From Cupriavidus basilensis (lineage in GTDB: Bacteria > Pseudomonadota > Gammaproteobacteria > Burkholderiales > Burkholderiaceae): DNA of 64,000 nucleotides. The notes beneath the pieces were generated by a model. That model searched no databases and had not been told where the DNA came from. It saw nothing but the letters and a program-made list of their open reading frames with translations. Positions 50,037-60,381 of this stretch are shown here, piece after piece (within the stretch, counting starts at the first letter, position 1; every line of letters starts with the position of its first letter). The position numbers and the translations under genes are program-made. The stretch is from positions 3,720,001 through 3,784,000 of the forward strand of contig NZ_CP010536.1 in the NCBI RefSeq assembly GCF_000832305.1. The letters are read 5' to 3'.

Positions 50037-51008
50037 ATGGAATTCTTCCGCATCCGGCGCGATATTCCGTTCATGAAGCGCGCGTTGATCTTCAACGTGA
50101 TTTCCTTCCTGACGTTTGCCGCCGCCGTATTCTTCCTGGCGCACAAGGGCCTGCACCTGTCGATCGAGTTCACCGGCGGTACGGTGATGGAGGTCAACTA
50201 CCAGCAGACGGCCGACCTGGAGCGCATCCGCGGCCAGGTCGGCAAGCTTGGCTACACCGACGTGCAGGTGCAGAACTTTGGCACCTCGCGCGATGTGATG
50301 ATCCGCCTGCCGCTGCAAAAGGGCCCGGACGGCAAGCCCGTCACCTCGGCCCAGCAAAGCGAGCAGGTCATGACCGCCCTGCAGGCGGCCGCGCCTGACG
50401 TCAAGCTTCAGCGTGTGGAGTTCGTCGGCCCGCAGGTGGGCAAGGAACTGGCCACCGACGGGCTGCTGGCGCTGCTGTGCGTGGTGGTCGGCATCGTGAT
50501 CTACCTGTCGTTCCGCTTCGAGTGGAAGTTCGCGGTGGCCGGCATCATCGCCAACCTGCACGACGTGGTGATCATCCTGGGCTTCTTCGCCTTCTTCCAG
50601 TGGGAATTCTCGCTGTCGGTGCTGGCGGCAATCCTGGCGGTGCTGGGTTACTCGGTGAACGAATCGGTGGTGATTTTCGACCGGATTCGCGAGAACTTCC
50701 GCAAGTACCGCAAGATGACCACGCACGAGATCATCGATAACGCGATCACCAGCACCATCTCGCGGACCATCATCACCCACGGCTCGACCGAAATGATGGT
50801 GCTGTCGATGTTCTTCTTCGGCGGCCCCACCCTGCACTACTTCGCGCTGGCGCTGACCGTCGGCATCTTGTTCGGCATCTACTCCTCGGTGTTCGTCGCC
50901 GCTGCGCTGGCCATGTGGCTGGGCGTCAAGCGCGAGGACCTGGTCAAGGGCGAGAAGAAGCCGGGCGACATCGACCGCGAAGACCCGAACTTCGGCGCGC
51001 AGGCCTGA
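50037..51008 (+). CDS. secF: Protein translocase subunit SecF
   Basis: The 323-residue partner of SecD has six membrane segments and a smaller periplasmic domain (about 40-140, with LSIEFTGGTVMEV). The family segments ILGYSVNESVVIFDRIREN-like (LAVLGYSVNESVVIFDRI) and SRTIITHGSTEMMVLSMF are present. ATG at 50037 has AGGA 7 nt upstream; an in-frame ATG at 49953 would add 28 unrelated residues through the hairpins and is rejected. A strong terminator follows. Confidence 0.97.
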   Translation: MEFFRIRRDIPFMKRALIFNVISFLTFAAAVFFLAHKGLHLSIEFTGGTVMEVNYQQTADLERIRGQVGKLGYTDVQVQNFGTSRDVMIRLPLQKGPDGKPVTSAQQSEQVMTALQAAAPDVKLQRVEFVGPQVGKELATDGLLALLCVVVGIVIYLSFRFEWKFAVAGIIANLHDVVIILGFFAFFQWEFSLSVLAAILAVLGYSVNESVVIFDRIRENFRKYRKMTTHEIIDNAITSTISRTIITHGSTEMMVLSMFFFGGPTLHYFALALTVGILFGIYSSVFVAAALAMWLGVKREDLVKGEKKPGDIDREDPNFGAQA

Positions 51009-51037
51009 CGGGCCCGCCGCGGATAGCGCGTCAAGAC

Positions 51038-51073
51038 AACAAGAAAGGGCACCTTCGGGTGCCCTTTCTTGTT
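51038..51073. terminator. Bidirectional terminator between secF and phcQ
   Basis: A perfect 16-bp stem, aacaagaaagggcacc and ggtgccctttcttgtt, has a ttcg tetraloop. It separates the converging sec and phc units. Confidence 0.95.
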
Positions 51074-51108
51074 CTGCCGTTGCTACTCGGCACGCGCTCG
51101 GAACGCGC

Positions 51109-52116
51109 TCAGAACTGCTCGATCCACACGGCCAGGCGATCCGCAGCAAACTCCGCGGTGCGATCCATGGGGCGGTAGACGATGGAGTCACCCTCCCGCA
51201 CGGCCTTGAGCGCGCCGCCGGTTTCATCCAGCCACAACAGCCCCGCCAGCCAGGTAGCGTGCTGCGCGGACACTTCCTTATCCACCGGCTCGCCCAGGTA
51301 CTCGGCAAGCGCGGCGCCCTGGATCCACACCAGGGCATCGCCGTCGCGGCGCACGTTGGCTGCGCCTTGCGTCGCGGCCAGCGTCTCGGCCAGTGCCGCC
51401 ACCGCATCGCCCACTCCACGGCCGGCGAGCTGCGTGCGCAGCGCGGCGAGCTTGGCCGCCACCGCGTGGCCGAAGGTGCCGCTGCGCCGGCTTTCCGCCG
51501 CCACCAGGTCGGCGTAGTCCATCAGCAGCCAGTCCGGCTCGGGATTCTGCACGCCGACCAGCGCGGCCGAGGCCAGGTAGGTGTCCACCGGCTGGAAGCG
51601 CTCCGGGCCGATCAGGCTGGCCGACAGCGTGCGGATCAGGCCGATGCGCGCGGCGATGGTCTGCCGCTGCAGCACGCTCAGCTTCTCGCGCAGCAGCTGG
51701 TCGCGCTCCTTGCGCAGGCCGGCCATCTCAAGCGCCTGCTTGAGCTCCATGCGCAGCGAGGTGATGTCCCACGGCTTCTTGATATAGCGATGGATCTGCC
51801 CCTCGTTGACGGCCGCGACCGTATGCTCGATCTCCGAGTAAGCGGTGGTCAGGATCCGCACGATATACGGATAGCGCTCGCGCGCGTAGCGCAGCAGCTC
51901 GTTGCCGTACTCGCCCGGCATGCGCTGGTCGGAGACCAGGACCGCAAGGCTGTCCGCGTGCGCATCCAGCAGCGCCTTGCCCTCTTCGACCGAGCCACCG
52001 GTCACGACCGGCGCCAGGGCTCCGATGGCACGCTGGAAATACTTGACGGCCGTCGCCTCGTCATCGACGAACAGAATCGCCGGTGATGGTGCCTGCGTGG
52101 CATTCGGTTCGTTCAT
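51109..52116 (-). CDS. phcQ: PhcQ-type response regulator of the phc quorum-sensing cluster
   Basis: The 335-residue protein has an N-terminal receiver (about 12-130) with the acidic pair in LFVDDE (18-20), phospho-acceptor Asp63 in VLVSDQRMPG and the Lys in YIKKPWD (113-114). A helical, coiled-coil-like stretch (about 120-165) follows, and the C-terminal half has no DNA-binding or enzyme domain I can name. It is the last gene of phcB-phcS-phcR-phcQ. In Ralstonia solanacearum the orthologous protein shapes quorum-sensing output. Its ATG overlaps the phcR stop (ATGA) and it has a perfect AGGAGT ribosome-binding site. Confidence 0.85.
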   Translation of the reverse strand: MNEPNATQAPSPAILFVDDEATAVKYFQRAIGALAPVVTGGSVEEGKALLDAHADSLAVLVSDQRMPGEYGNELLRYARERYPYIVRILTTAYSEIEHTVAAVNEGQIHRYIKKPWDITSLRMELKQALEMAGLRKERDQLLREKLSVLQRQTIAARIGLIRTLSASLIGPERFQPVDTYLASAALVGVQNPEPDWLLMDYADLVAAESRRSGTFGHAVAAKLAALRTQLAGRGVGDAVAALAETLAATQGAANVRRDGDALVWIQGAALAEYLGEPVDKEVSAQHATWLAGLLWLDETGGALKAVREGDSIVYRPMDRTAEFAADRLAVWIEQF

Positions 52117-53246
52117 CGATCACTCCTATGCATTCGACTCTTGGTATTGGGGAAATCCAGCGTCACTGTGGTACCCGCACCGGACGTAGACTCGATCCGG
52201 ATGCCGCCACCGAAAGACTGCATGACGCGGTTGCAAAAAATCATGCCCAGCCCGTTGCCGCCGGTACTCGCATGGGTGGTGACCGGATCCACCAGAAGGC
52301 GCCCCATCACCTCAGGTGGGATGCCCGGGCCGTTGTCGCAGATGCGGATCGCGGCATCGGGCTCGGCCGCCACCACGAAGCGCAGCGAAGGCGAGTCGAC
52401 GCCGTCGAGCGCTCGAAGCGCATTGGACAACAGCGACGACAGCACCAGCGCGACGCAATTGGGCAGCGTGCGCACGGCAAAGTCGTCATGCATTTCGATC
52501 TTTATCCACTCACGCTGCGGCCCGGCGAAGGGGTAGGTGTCGAGCAGCGCGGCGATCAGGCCGCCTGCGGTCACTTCCCGGCTGGCGCCCGCTTGCGTGC
52601 TCGGCCGGCTGCCGCTGCTGCGCACCGACTGCAGGAAAGACGAAATCACGGCCAGGCAATACTGCGCGTTGTCATGCATCGACGTGGCCGCCTGGCCAAT
52701 CTCGCTCTGGCGCAGCGGATTGTATTGCGCCGCGACACGGCTTTCGATACCCCGCGCAAAATTTGCAATCGCCGCCAGCGGCGTGTTCAGTTCATGCGCC
52801 AGGAAGGCCAGCGTCTCGTCGATCGCCATCAGGCGCTGATGGCGGATCGAGCGTTCGCGATAGCGCTCGGCGGCAAGCCGCAGCGCTTCGCGCACTTGGC
52901 CCAGCTCGATGGGCTTTTCCAGGATGCGGAACACCTCGCCGGTATTGACCGTCCGCAACAGCATGTCCTTGTCCGCGTAGGCGGTCACCAGGATGCGTAC
53001 GATCTGCGGGTACTCGAGCGCAACCTGGCGCAGCAGGTCGCCCCCATCGCGCCCCGGCATGCGGAAATCCGTCACCAGCACGGCGATGCGCGCGCTCTCC
53101 CGGCGCAGGATGCGTACCGCTTCGTCGGCGCTGCTGGCGACCAGCACCTCGTACTCCGTGCCGACCGCGCGGGCGAAGTACTTGCATGCCATTTCCTCGT
53201 CATCGACGTAAAGCACGGTAAGCCGTGGTTGACGGGCGTCGCTCAT
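52113..53246 (-). CDS. phcR: PhcR: receiver fused to a histidine kinase-type domain
   Basis: The 377-residue protein has a receiver domain (about 10-125) with VLYVDDEE (11-18), Asp60 in VLVTDFRMPG and Lys111 in EKPIE, then a kinase-type part with His151 in FLAHELNTPL, an N-box (LLSNALRAL) and G-boxes (ICDNGPGIP, GGNGLGMIF). This inverted order (receiver first, kinase second) is characteristic of PhcR. In Ralstonia it works with PhcS to relay the 3-hydroxy fatty acid methyl ester signal to control of PhcA. It is 7 nt from phcS and overlaps phcQ. Confidence 0.88.
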   Translation of the reverse strand: MSDARQPRLTVLYVDDEEMACKYFARAVGTEYEVLVASSADEAVRILRRESARIAVLVTDFRMPGRDGGDLLRQVALEYPQIVRILVTAYADKDMLLRTVNTGEVFRILEKPIELGQVREALRLAAERYRERSIRHQRLMAIDETLAFLAHELNTPLAAIANFARGIESRVAAQYNPLRQSEIGQAATSMHDNAQYCLAVISSFLQSVRSSGSRPSTQAGASREVTAGGLIAALLDTYPFAGPQREWIKIEMHDDFAVRTLPNCVALVLSSLLSNALRALDGVDSPSLRFVVAAEPDAAIRICDNGPGIPPEVMGRLLVDPVTTHASTGGNGLGMIFCNRVMQSFGGGIRIESTSGAGTTVTLDFPNTKSRMHRSDR

Positions 53247-53253
53247 GGCATTC

Positions 53254-54585
53254 TCAGTCGGCTCGGGGCAGGTCGAAGCTGAACGAGGCCCACTTGCCCA
53301 GTTCGCTCTCGGCAAACAGCACGCCGCCGTGACGCTCGATCACCGCGTAGCTGATCGACAGGCCCAGGCCCAGGCCCTGGCCGACTTCACGCGTGGTGAA
53401 GAACGGCTCGAACACGCGCGCCAGGTGTTCTTGCGCAATGCCCGGCCCATTGTCCTTCACGGTCACATGCAGCCGGCGCTCCACCCACTTCACGGTGGTA
53501 TGGATGGCCGGGCCCTGCGTGCCGGCCTTGCGCATGGCCAGCGCTGCGTTGGAGAACAGGTTGATCAGCACACCGATCACTGCGGCTTCGTCGCCCAGCA
53601 CCAGCGTATCGGTCGGCAGCTCACGCGTGACGGCCACCCCGCGCAGCTCATGCGCGGTCAGCCGGATCGAGGAATCGAGCGCCTTCTCGAACAGGAAGGG
53701 CGTGCCCTCCGCTTCGGCGCCGGGCTTGCGATAGGCGAAGGTCTTCAGGTCCGACACGATGTGCTGGATGCGTTGCATTCCCTGCTTGGCGTCGACCAGG
53801 CACTCCTGCAGCATCGGTTCGCTCTTGGCCACCGGCTCTTCCAGCGCGACCTCGATCGCCATCAGGCAGAAGTTGACCGGATTGTTGACCTCATGCAGCA
53901 GGCCCGCGGCCAGCGTGCCGATGGCGGCCATCTTTTCCTGCTGCAGCATCTGGCCCTTGATGTCGACCAGCTTGCGGTTGATCACTTCGAGTTCACCGTT
54001 CTTCTCCGCCACTTCGGCCTTCAGCCGGAACAGCATGAAGCGCGCCCGCTCATTGAAGTAGGTATATACAGCGCTGGCCGCCGCGGCAAACAGCAGGAAC
54101 AGCGAATTGACGATAAAGGTGCCGGCCGGCTCGATGCCGCCGGAATGCAGCACGCAGGCAAGCAGGTAGAACAGGTAGGACAGGATCCCGAAGACCAGGT
54201 TCTGCCACAAGCCGAACGGCAGCGCGATGCCCGACGCGAAGATGGCGAGATTCAGCCCGACGTAATACGGCGACTCCACGCCATCGGTATGCCAGATCAT
54301 CCACGAGATCATGATCTGCGGCAGCAGCAGCCACGACAAGGTCAGCCACGGCGCAAACCGGCGCCCTGCCGTGCTGTACAACAGCATCACGATGCCGGCG
54401 ATCAGCAGCGACACCAGCACGCGCGCCACGGCGAAGGGCGCCTGCAACTGCGGATACTGGCCGTAGTCCAGCCCCACGCCGAGCAGCACCAGCACGATGG
54501 CGGTATAGGCGCCGCCGCGGCTGAAGGCCAGGCGGAAATCCGCCAGCTCGGTCTGGTAACCCGCGTAAAGTTGATTGGTGCTCAT
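53254..54585 (-). CDS. phcS: PhcS: membrane sensor histidine kinase
   Basis: The 443-residue kinase has about six N-terminal membrane segments (about 28-175), a coiled-coil linker (ERARFMLFRLKAEVAEKNGE) and a HisKA/HATPase core with His231 in GLLHEVNNPVNF, N-box LINLFSNAALAM, and G-boxes DNGPGI and GLGLGLSIS. In the known phc system PhcS senses the methyl ester signal made by PhcB. ATG at 54585 (MSTNQLYAGYQTEL) is 22 nt downstream of the phcB stop. Membrane sensing without a periplasmic domain fits a hydrophobic ligand. Confidence 0.88.
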   Translation of the reverse strand: MSTNQLYAGYQTELADFRLAFSRGGAYTAIVLVLLGVGLDYGQYPQLQAPFAVARVLVSLLIAGIVMLLYSTAGRRFAPWLTLSWLLLPQIMISWMIWHTDGVESPYYVGLNLAIFASGIALPFGLWQNLVFGILSYLFYLLACVLHSGGIEPAGTFIVNSLFLLFAAAASAVYTYFNERARFMLFRLKAEVAEKNGELEVINRKLVDIKGQMLQQEKMAAIGTLAAGLLHEVNNPVNFCLMAIEVALEEPVAKSEPMLQECLVDAKQGMQRIQHIVSDLKTFAYRKPGAEAEGTPFLFEKALDSSIRLTAHELRGVAVTRELPTDTLVLGDEAAVIGVLINLFSNAALAMRKAGTQGPAIHTTVKWVERRLHVTVKDNGPGIAQEHLARVFEPFFTTREVGQGLGLGLSISYAVIERHGGVLFAESELGKWASFSFDLPRAD

Positions 54586-54607
54586 GGCTGGGCCGGCTAC
54601 TGGCGTT

Positions 54608-55999
54608 TCAGAGGATGATCGCTTCCGCGAACACATTCACCCCGGTCTGGTCGACATAGAGCTTGTGATCGCGGGATCGTTCGGGCAGCAGCATACTCAT
54701 CCTGGCCTCGTCGCGATAGATCAGGTACCACTCCAGCAGGTGTTCCATGCCGAATTTCTCCGGATTGGCCGAATGGACGTTGGTTACCAGCAACTGGCCG
54801 CCCGGGCGCGTACGCGCGGCAAAATAGCTCAGCAGGCGGGAACACACCTTATCGGACAGGTAGTCGAACAACCCGGCGCAGTACACGGCATCGAACTCGC
54901 GCAGCCCGGCATCGTCCGGCGCGATCTTGCGCTTGAGCAGTTCATGCACCGATTGATGCACCATCTCCACCGACACCTTGTGCCCCGCCGACGCGGCCGA
55001 GCTCTCGATGGAGGACTTGGTGTAAGCCAGGGTCTCCTCGCTGAAGTCGACCAACTGGAACGACAGTAACTCGGGCTGCGGATACTCGCGCACGAAGCGC
55101 TGGATCTCGAAGGCGGGGCCGCAGCCGACATTGAGGATGCGAAACGGCCTGCCGGCCGCGCGAGCGGCATCGGCCTGGCGCGACAGGAAATCGACCAGCA
55201 GGTCGATCCGGTTGCGGTGAGCGGTCGCCACCGCCGCCTTGAGGAAGGCCGTATTGACGATCTGGAAGTAGGTGGTCGGGCCCTGCTGCGGATCGTTCAG
55301 GATCTGGTTGACCATCTCATAGTCGCCCGCATAGCCCAGCGGCTTGGTGAAGGTGCGGTAGACAAAGGGGGCGCGCAGCAGCAGCGGATGCAGGGCCGAT
55401 TGCGCGTATGTGCGGTGCACCGGCGCGATCTCCGCCTCCACCTGCTCGGCCTCGCCTTCGAGCCGGTCAAGGTAGGTCTTGACCTTGAGCATGATTGGCG
55501 TGGCGAGCTCGTAGAACACGTCTTCGCGCAGCCGTCCGTCGGTCTTGGGCAGGTTCTCGGTCAGGTCGACCTGCTCGACCCAGCGCGAGACTTCCGAGAG
55601 AAACGCGCGCATTTCGTTGACCACGATCTGGTAATCGCGCCGGATATTGAAGCGCGCATCCCAGTCGTTGATGAACAGCTCGGCCTCACGCCCGACCGAT
55701 TTGGGCTCATTGGGCAGGTCGCTCAGCTCGCGCCATTCATCGATCAGCGTCAGCGATACCACCGCGGTGAGGCCGGTGTTCACCAGGCTCATCACCACCG
55801 CCTTGCCCAGGTAGGCGTTCTTGCTGCCCATGCGCACACTCAGCTCGCTCAGCACCTCGCTGACCTGGACGATCGAGTATGGATTGTAGATTTCCATCAC
55901 CAGAGCTTTTCTCTGGAGATTGATAATTGTGCCCCGCACCTGCTCGCCCTGCGAGTTGCGGAAACTAACCACCGGATCGATTTGCGTTTGGGAGTACAC
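54608..55999 (-). CDS. phcB: PhcB: SAM-dependent methyltransferase making a 3-hydroxy fatty acid methyl ester signal
   Basis: The 463-residue protein is the predicted signal synthase. The C-terminal half is a class I methyltransferase with motif I ILNVGCGP (288-295) and VDFSEE (317-322), and post-motif region FDAVYCAGLFDYLSD. The N-terminal 90 residues are beta-rich and PilZ-like in outline but lack the R-x3-R and D-x-S-x2-G residues that bind c-di-GMP; residues about 95-280 are helical and of unknown role. In R. solanacearum PhcB makes the methyl ester autoinducer from a 3-hydroxy fatty acid; the chain length here is not determinable. The start is GTG at 55999 with a weak ribosome-binding site. 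Confidence 0.87.
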   Translation of the reverse strand: MYSQTQIDPVVSFRNSQGEQVRGTIINLQRKALVMEIYNPYSIVQVSEVLSELSVRMGSKNAYLGKAVVMSLVNTGLTAVVSLTLIDEWRELSDLPNEPKSVGREAELFINDWDARFNIRRDYQIVVNEMRAFLSEVSRWVEQVDLTENLPKTDGRLREDVFYELATPIMLKVKTYLDRLEGEAEQVEAEIAPVHRTYAQSALHPLLLRAPFVYRTFTKPLGYAGDYEMVNQILNDPQQGPTTYFQIVNTAFLKAAVATAHRNRIDLLVDFLSRQADAARAAGRPFRILNVGCGPAFEIQRFVREYPQPELLSFQLVDFSEETLAYTKSSIESSAASAGHKVSVEMVHQSVHELLKRKIAPDDAGLREFDAVYCAGLFDYLSDKVCSRLLSYFAARTRPGGQLLVTNVHSANPEKFGMEHLLEWYLIYRDEARMSMLLPERSRDHKLYVDQTGVNVFAEAIIL

Positions 56000-56198
56000 G
56001 GTATTGCGCCAGAGAAATCCGAAAAACGCTGCCGGCCGCCCAGTTCAACAATGCATCATCGACTGGCCGGGTACAGCTCGTAGGGCGATGGATCGCTACG
56101 CTAGGCCAGTATCAGGGGGTACTGCTGGGATACATGTCGGTAATCGGTTGCGGGCATGGGCGTCCTGATGATGGCACGCGCGCGGCTACACCCTGGTA
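56000..56198. other. Intergenic region upstream of phcB, no gene seen
   Basis: The 496-nt gap between phcB and the first YceI gene contains no ORF I can support. This first part, which should include the phcB promoter, has no clear sigma-70 match that I can find. Confidence 0.5.
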
Positions 56199-56261
56199 AC
56201 TGTGACTGAGACTGAAACTGAGTGAGACTGAGTAAGACTGTACTGAGTAGGACTGTAACTG
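56199..56261. repeat. Nine-copy ACTG repeat tract upstream of phcB
   Basis: ACTG begins at 56199, 56205, 56211, 56217, 56227, 56237, 56242, 56252 and 56258. The spacings are 6, 6, 6, 10, 10, 5, 10 and 6 nt. Extended units read gACTGAg or gACTGtA. On the phcB strand this is a series of CAGT elements about 200-260 nt before the start. Confidence 0.85.
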
Positions 56262-56363
56262 AATCTTAGCGGATCATTGTACTGTGGGCGCCAAGTGCAG
56301 ACAACATAACCTGCGCAAGCCCGCCCGCCGAGCCGGGAACGACTGGACAGCACCGGAAATAAA

Positions 56364-56395
56364 GCAAAAGGCCGGGAATGCTCCCGGCCTTTTGC
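56364..56395. terminator. Terminator after the YceI/cytochrome b561 unit
   Basis: A 14-bp perfect stem, gcaaaaggccggga and tcccggccttttgc, with an atgc loop, about 100 nt past the stop of the first YceI gene on the minus strand. The arm ends are A/T-rich in both directions. Confidence 0.85.
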
Positions 56396-56495
56396 CTTGC
56401 TGCTTGCATGCGCGACGCCACGGGGACAAGCCCAGGGCATCGCGAAGCCTGTGCCGTCCGTCCTGGCCGGCCTTTAGTCGACGATCAGTCGGCCT

Positions 56496-57077
56496 TTATT
56501 CCGCCTTTACGCCTTCGACCTGGATCGCCAGCTTGACCTCGGGCTTGAAGCCCATCTTCACGCCATAGTCGATACCGAAATCGGCACGACTGAAGGTGCC
56601 CACCGCGTCAGCACCACAGGCTTCGCGCTTGAGCATCGGATGCTGGATGCACTTGAACTCGCGGATCTCCAGCTTGACCGGCTTGGACACGCCGTGCAGG
56701 GTCAGCACGCCATCGACTTCGGTCGGCACATCGCCGTTGAACTTGGAGAACTTGCCCTTGTACGTGGCGTCGGGGAAGGCTTCGACGTTGAACATCTCAG
56801 GGCCCTTCACGTGCTGGTTCAGCTTGCTGTTGCCGAAGTCGACCGAGGCGGGATCGATCTTGATATCCACCGAGCCGGTCTTCGCGACGCGGTCCAGCGT
56901 CACCACGCCGCTCGACTTTTCGAACTTGCCGCGCCACGTCGACAGGCCACCCAGGTGGTCGGTTTCGAAGCTCGGGTACGTGTGGGTGGGGTCGAGGTTG
57001 TAGGTCACCGTGTTGGCGGATGCGACGCCGACGGCGGACAGGGCCGCGACAGCGGCGAGGATGGTGCGCAATTTCAT
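56496..57077 (-). CDS. YceI-family periplasmic protein (1)
   Basis: The 193-residue protein has a signal peptide ([20 protein letters not shown], cleavage probably after ...SA near residue 21) and a lipocalin-like beta-barrel that binds polyisoprenoid or quinone-like lipids in known relatives. The segment [19 protein letters not shown] is typical of YceI. Two Cys residues ([15 protein letters not shown]) could form a disulfide. ATG at 57077 starts a clear signal peptide. It is the third gene of a leftward unit with a second YceI and a cytochrome b561. Confidence 0.93.
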   Translation of the reverse strand: MKLRTILAAVAALSAVGVASANTVTYNLDPTHTYPSFETDHLGGLSTWRGKFEKSSGVVTLDRVAKTGSVDIKIDPASVDFGNSKLNQHVKGPEMFNVEAFPDATYKGKFSKFNGDVPTEVDGVLTLHGVSKPVKLEIREFKCIQHPMLKREACGADAVGTFSRADFGIDYGVKMGFKPEVKLAIQVEGVKAE

Positions 57078-57144
57078 GAGAGCTCCCGGCAAAAAGTTGG
57101 GGATGAACAGCAAAGGAATGGCAGGGAAGATGGGCGCCGCGCGC

Positions 57145-57717
57145 TTACTTCTTAGCCAAGGTCACGATACGGAATTTGATCTGGACATCGTCGGCCACTA
57201 CGGAAGTGTCCTTCCATTCGCCGTCGCCGATGTTGTACACGGTGCGCTTGATCGGCAGCACGCCCTCGAACACCTGCCCACCGGCATCCTGGCGATAGCT
57301 TGCCGGAATCACGACGTCCTGGGTCTTGCCCTTGATGGTGAGCTTGCCCGCCACCTCATACTTGCCGGCGGCGCCGGCCTTGATGCTGGTCGACTGGAAC
57401 ACCGCCTTGGGGTACTTGGCGGCGTCGAACCAGTCGCGTCCCTTGACCTCCTTGGTGGTCTCGGCGTCGCCGATCTCGAAGCTGGACACGTCGATCTCGA
57501 CCTTGGCCGAGGATGTTGCCAGCTTGGCGGGATCGAACGCGACCGTGGCGTCGAACTTCTTGAACTTGCCCTCCATCGGCACGCCGATCTGGCGAGCCGT
57601 CGCGGTGACCGAGCTCTTGGCTGCGTCGACCTGGGCCCAGGCGTAGTTGGCTGCGATGCCGGCAGTGGCCAGCGTGGCTGCCATCAGGAGCGCGCTCGGG
57701 CGGGGAATGCGTTTCAT
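57145..57717 (-). CDS. YceI-family periplasmic protein (2)
   Basis: The 190-residue protein has a signal peptide (cleavage probably after ...YAWA, residue 28) and a YceI domain with [20 protein letters not shown] and [17 protein letters not shown]. It is a diverged paralogue of its downstream neighbour and lacks the Cys pair. It lies 67 nt after the cytochrome b561 gene. The pairing of b561 cytochromes with YceI proteins (as yceJ-yceI in E. coli) suggests a shared role with a lipid-like redox partner. Confidence 0.93.
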   Translation of the reverse strand: MKRIPRPSALLMAATLATAGIAANYAWAQVDAAKSSVTATARQIGVPMEGKFKKFDATVAFDPAKLATSSAKVEIDVSSFEIGDAETTKEVKGRDWFDAAKYPKAVFQSTSIKAGAAGKYEVAGKLTIKGKTQDVVIPASYRQDAGGQVFEGVLPIKRTVYNIGDGEWKDTSVVADDVQIKFRIVTLAKK

Positions 57718-57784
57718 TAAAAACTCCTGTCGCTAAGAGGGCCTTGCGGCCCTCGGTCATTTGTCGGTTTGCCGATATGCCGGC

Positions 57785-58375
57785 TTACTTGAGGAACGGC
57801 AGCATGCGCGCCAGCGTGCCGTCGCGCTCGATGAACTGATGCTTGATGGCAGCGGCCGCATGCACTACGACGATCACGGCCATCAGGTAGTTCAGCCAGA
57901 TGTGGACCAGCTTGAGGATTTCCTTGAGCTCATCGTTCCTCTCGATCAGCGCGGGCAGTTGCCAGATGCCGAGGTAGACCACTGGAACCCCTGATGCCGA
58001 GCTATACAGGTAGCCCGTGATGGGCACCACCACGATCAGCGCGTAGAGCAGCAGGTGAGCCGCGTGCGCGGCCTTGGCCTGCCAGGCCGGAGTGCCCGCG
58101 GCCGGTGCCGGCGCGCGGTGGGTGGCGCGCCACAGCACGCGCAGCACGGCGATGGCAAAGACGGTCACGCCGATCCACTTGTGCCAGGAAAACAGCTTGA
58201 GCTTGAGCATCGACAAGCCCGGAATGCTGGTCATGTACAGGCCCAGCCCGAAGGCGGCGAAGATCAGCAGCGCGATGATCCAGTGCAGGCCGATCGCCGT
58301 GGCCCCATAGGCTGACGTCGGCTGCGGCGCTACGGCAGCGCCGGCGTGGGCGCCGGCTTTGGCTTGGGAATGCAT
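57785..58375 (-). CDS. Cytochrome b561-family membrane protein
   Basis: The 196-residue protein has four membrane segments with haem-ligand His candidates in IGLHWIIALL, FSWHKWIGVTVF, AHAAHLLLYAL and LVHIWLNYL. Such cytochromes pass electrons from quinol to acceptors in the periplasm or membrane. ATG at 58375 (MHSQAKAGAHAG) is preferred; a GTG at 58408 would add 11 residues. It is first in the unit with two YceI genes. Confidence 0.92.
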   Translation of the reverse strand: MHSQAKAGAHAGAAVAPQPTSAYGATAIGLHWIIALLIFAAFGLGLYMTSIPGLSMLKLKLFSWHKWIGVTVFAIAVLRVLWRATHRAPAPAAGTPAWQAKAAHAAHLLLYALIVVVPITGYLYSSASGVPVVYLGIWQLPALIERNDELKEILKLVHIWLNYLMAVIVVVHAAAAIKHQFIERDGTLARMLPFLK

Positions 58376-58570
58376 GGATAAGGACCCCTGCCCTTGTGGG
58401 CGTTTCACAATCTTTTACTGAACGGCAATTACTGCTGCTCCTTGAATTCTCGCATTATTGTGCGGCAGGCAGGTTGCGGAACGGTCTGAAATTCATGGAA
58501 TCATTCAAACCATTTGAAGTGACATTTCGCCGCAGCTGGCAAGCCGTGCCGGCGCGGGCCGCCCATCAAC

Positions 58571-58602
58571 AAAAAAGCCACCCCCGGGGATGGCTCTTTT
58601 TG
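58571..58602 (-). terminator. Terminator of purB
   Basis: Complementary arms agcca and tggct flank a cccc/gggg core, with an A6 run on one side (U-tract on the minus strand). It is 30 nt past the purB stop. A T4-5 run on the other side allows weak bidirectional action. Confidence 0.8.
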
Positions 58603-58630
58603 CAACGCGCCGGCCCGCGGGCCGGGAGAA

Positions 58631-60353
<1,723 letters not shown>

Positions 60354-60359
60354 TATACT
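60354..60359 (+). promoter_or_regulatory. Candidate -10 element for the glutathione S-transferase gene
   Basis: TATACT, with predicted transcription start near 60366. The -35 position is GC-rich and not a consensus match. The transcript would begin about 16 nt before the large hairpin. Confidence 0.45.
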
Positions 60360-60381
60360 CGCGCTCGCCGATCCGCTAGCC

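Noticed and set aside
56186-56440. An 84-codon minus-strand frame over the ACTG tract
   Set aside because: Its C-terminus is just the repeat translated (alternating Ser/Val/Thr), it contains a terminator, and it has no ribosome-binding site.
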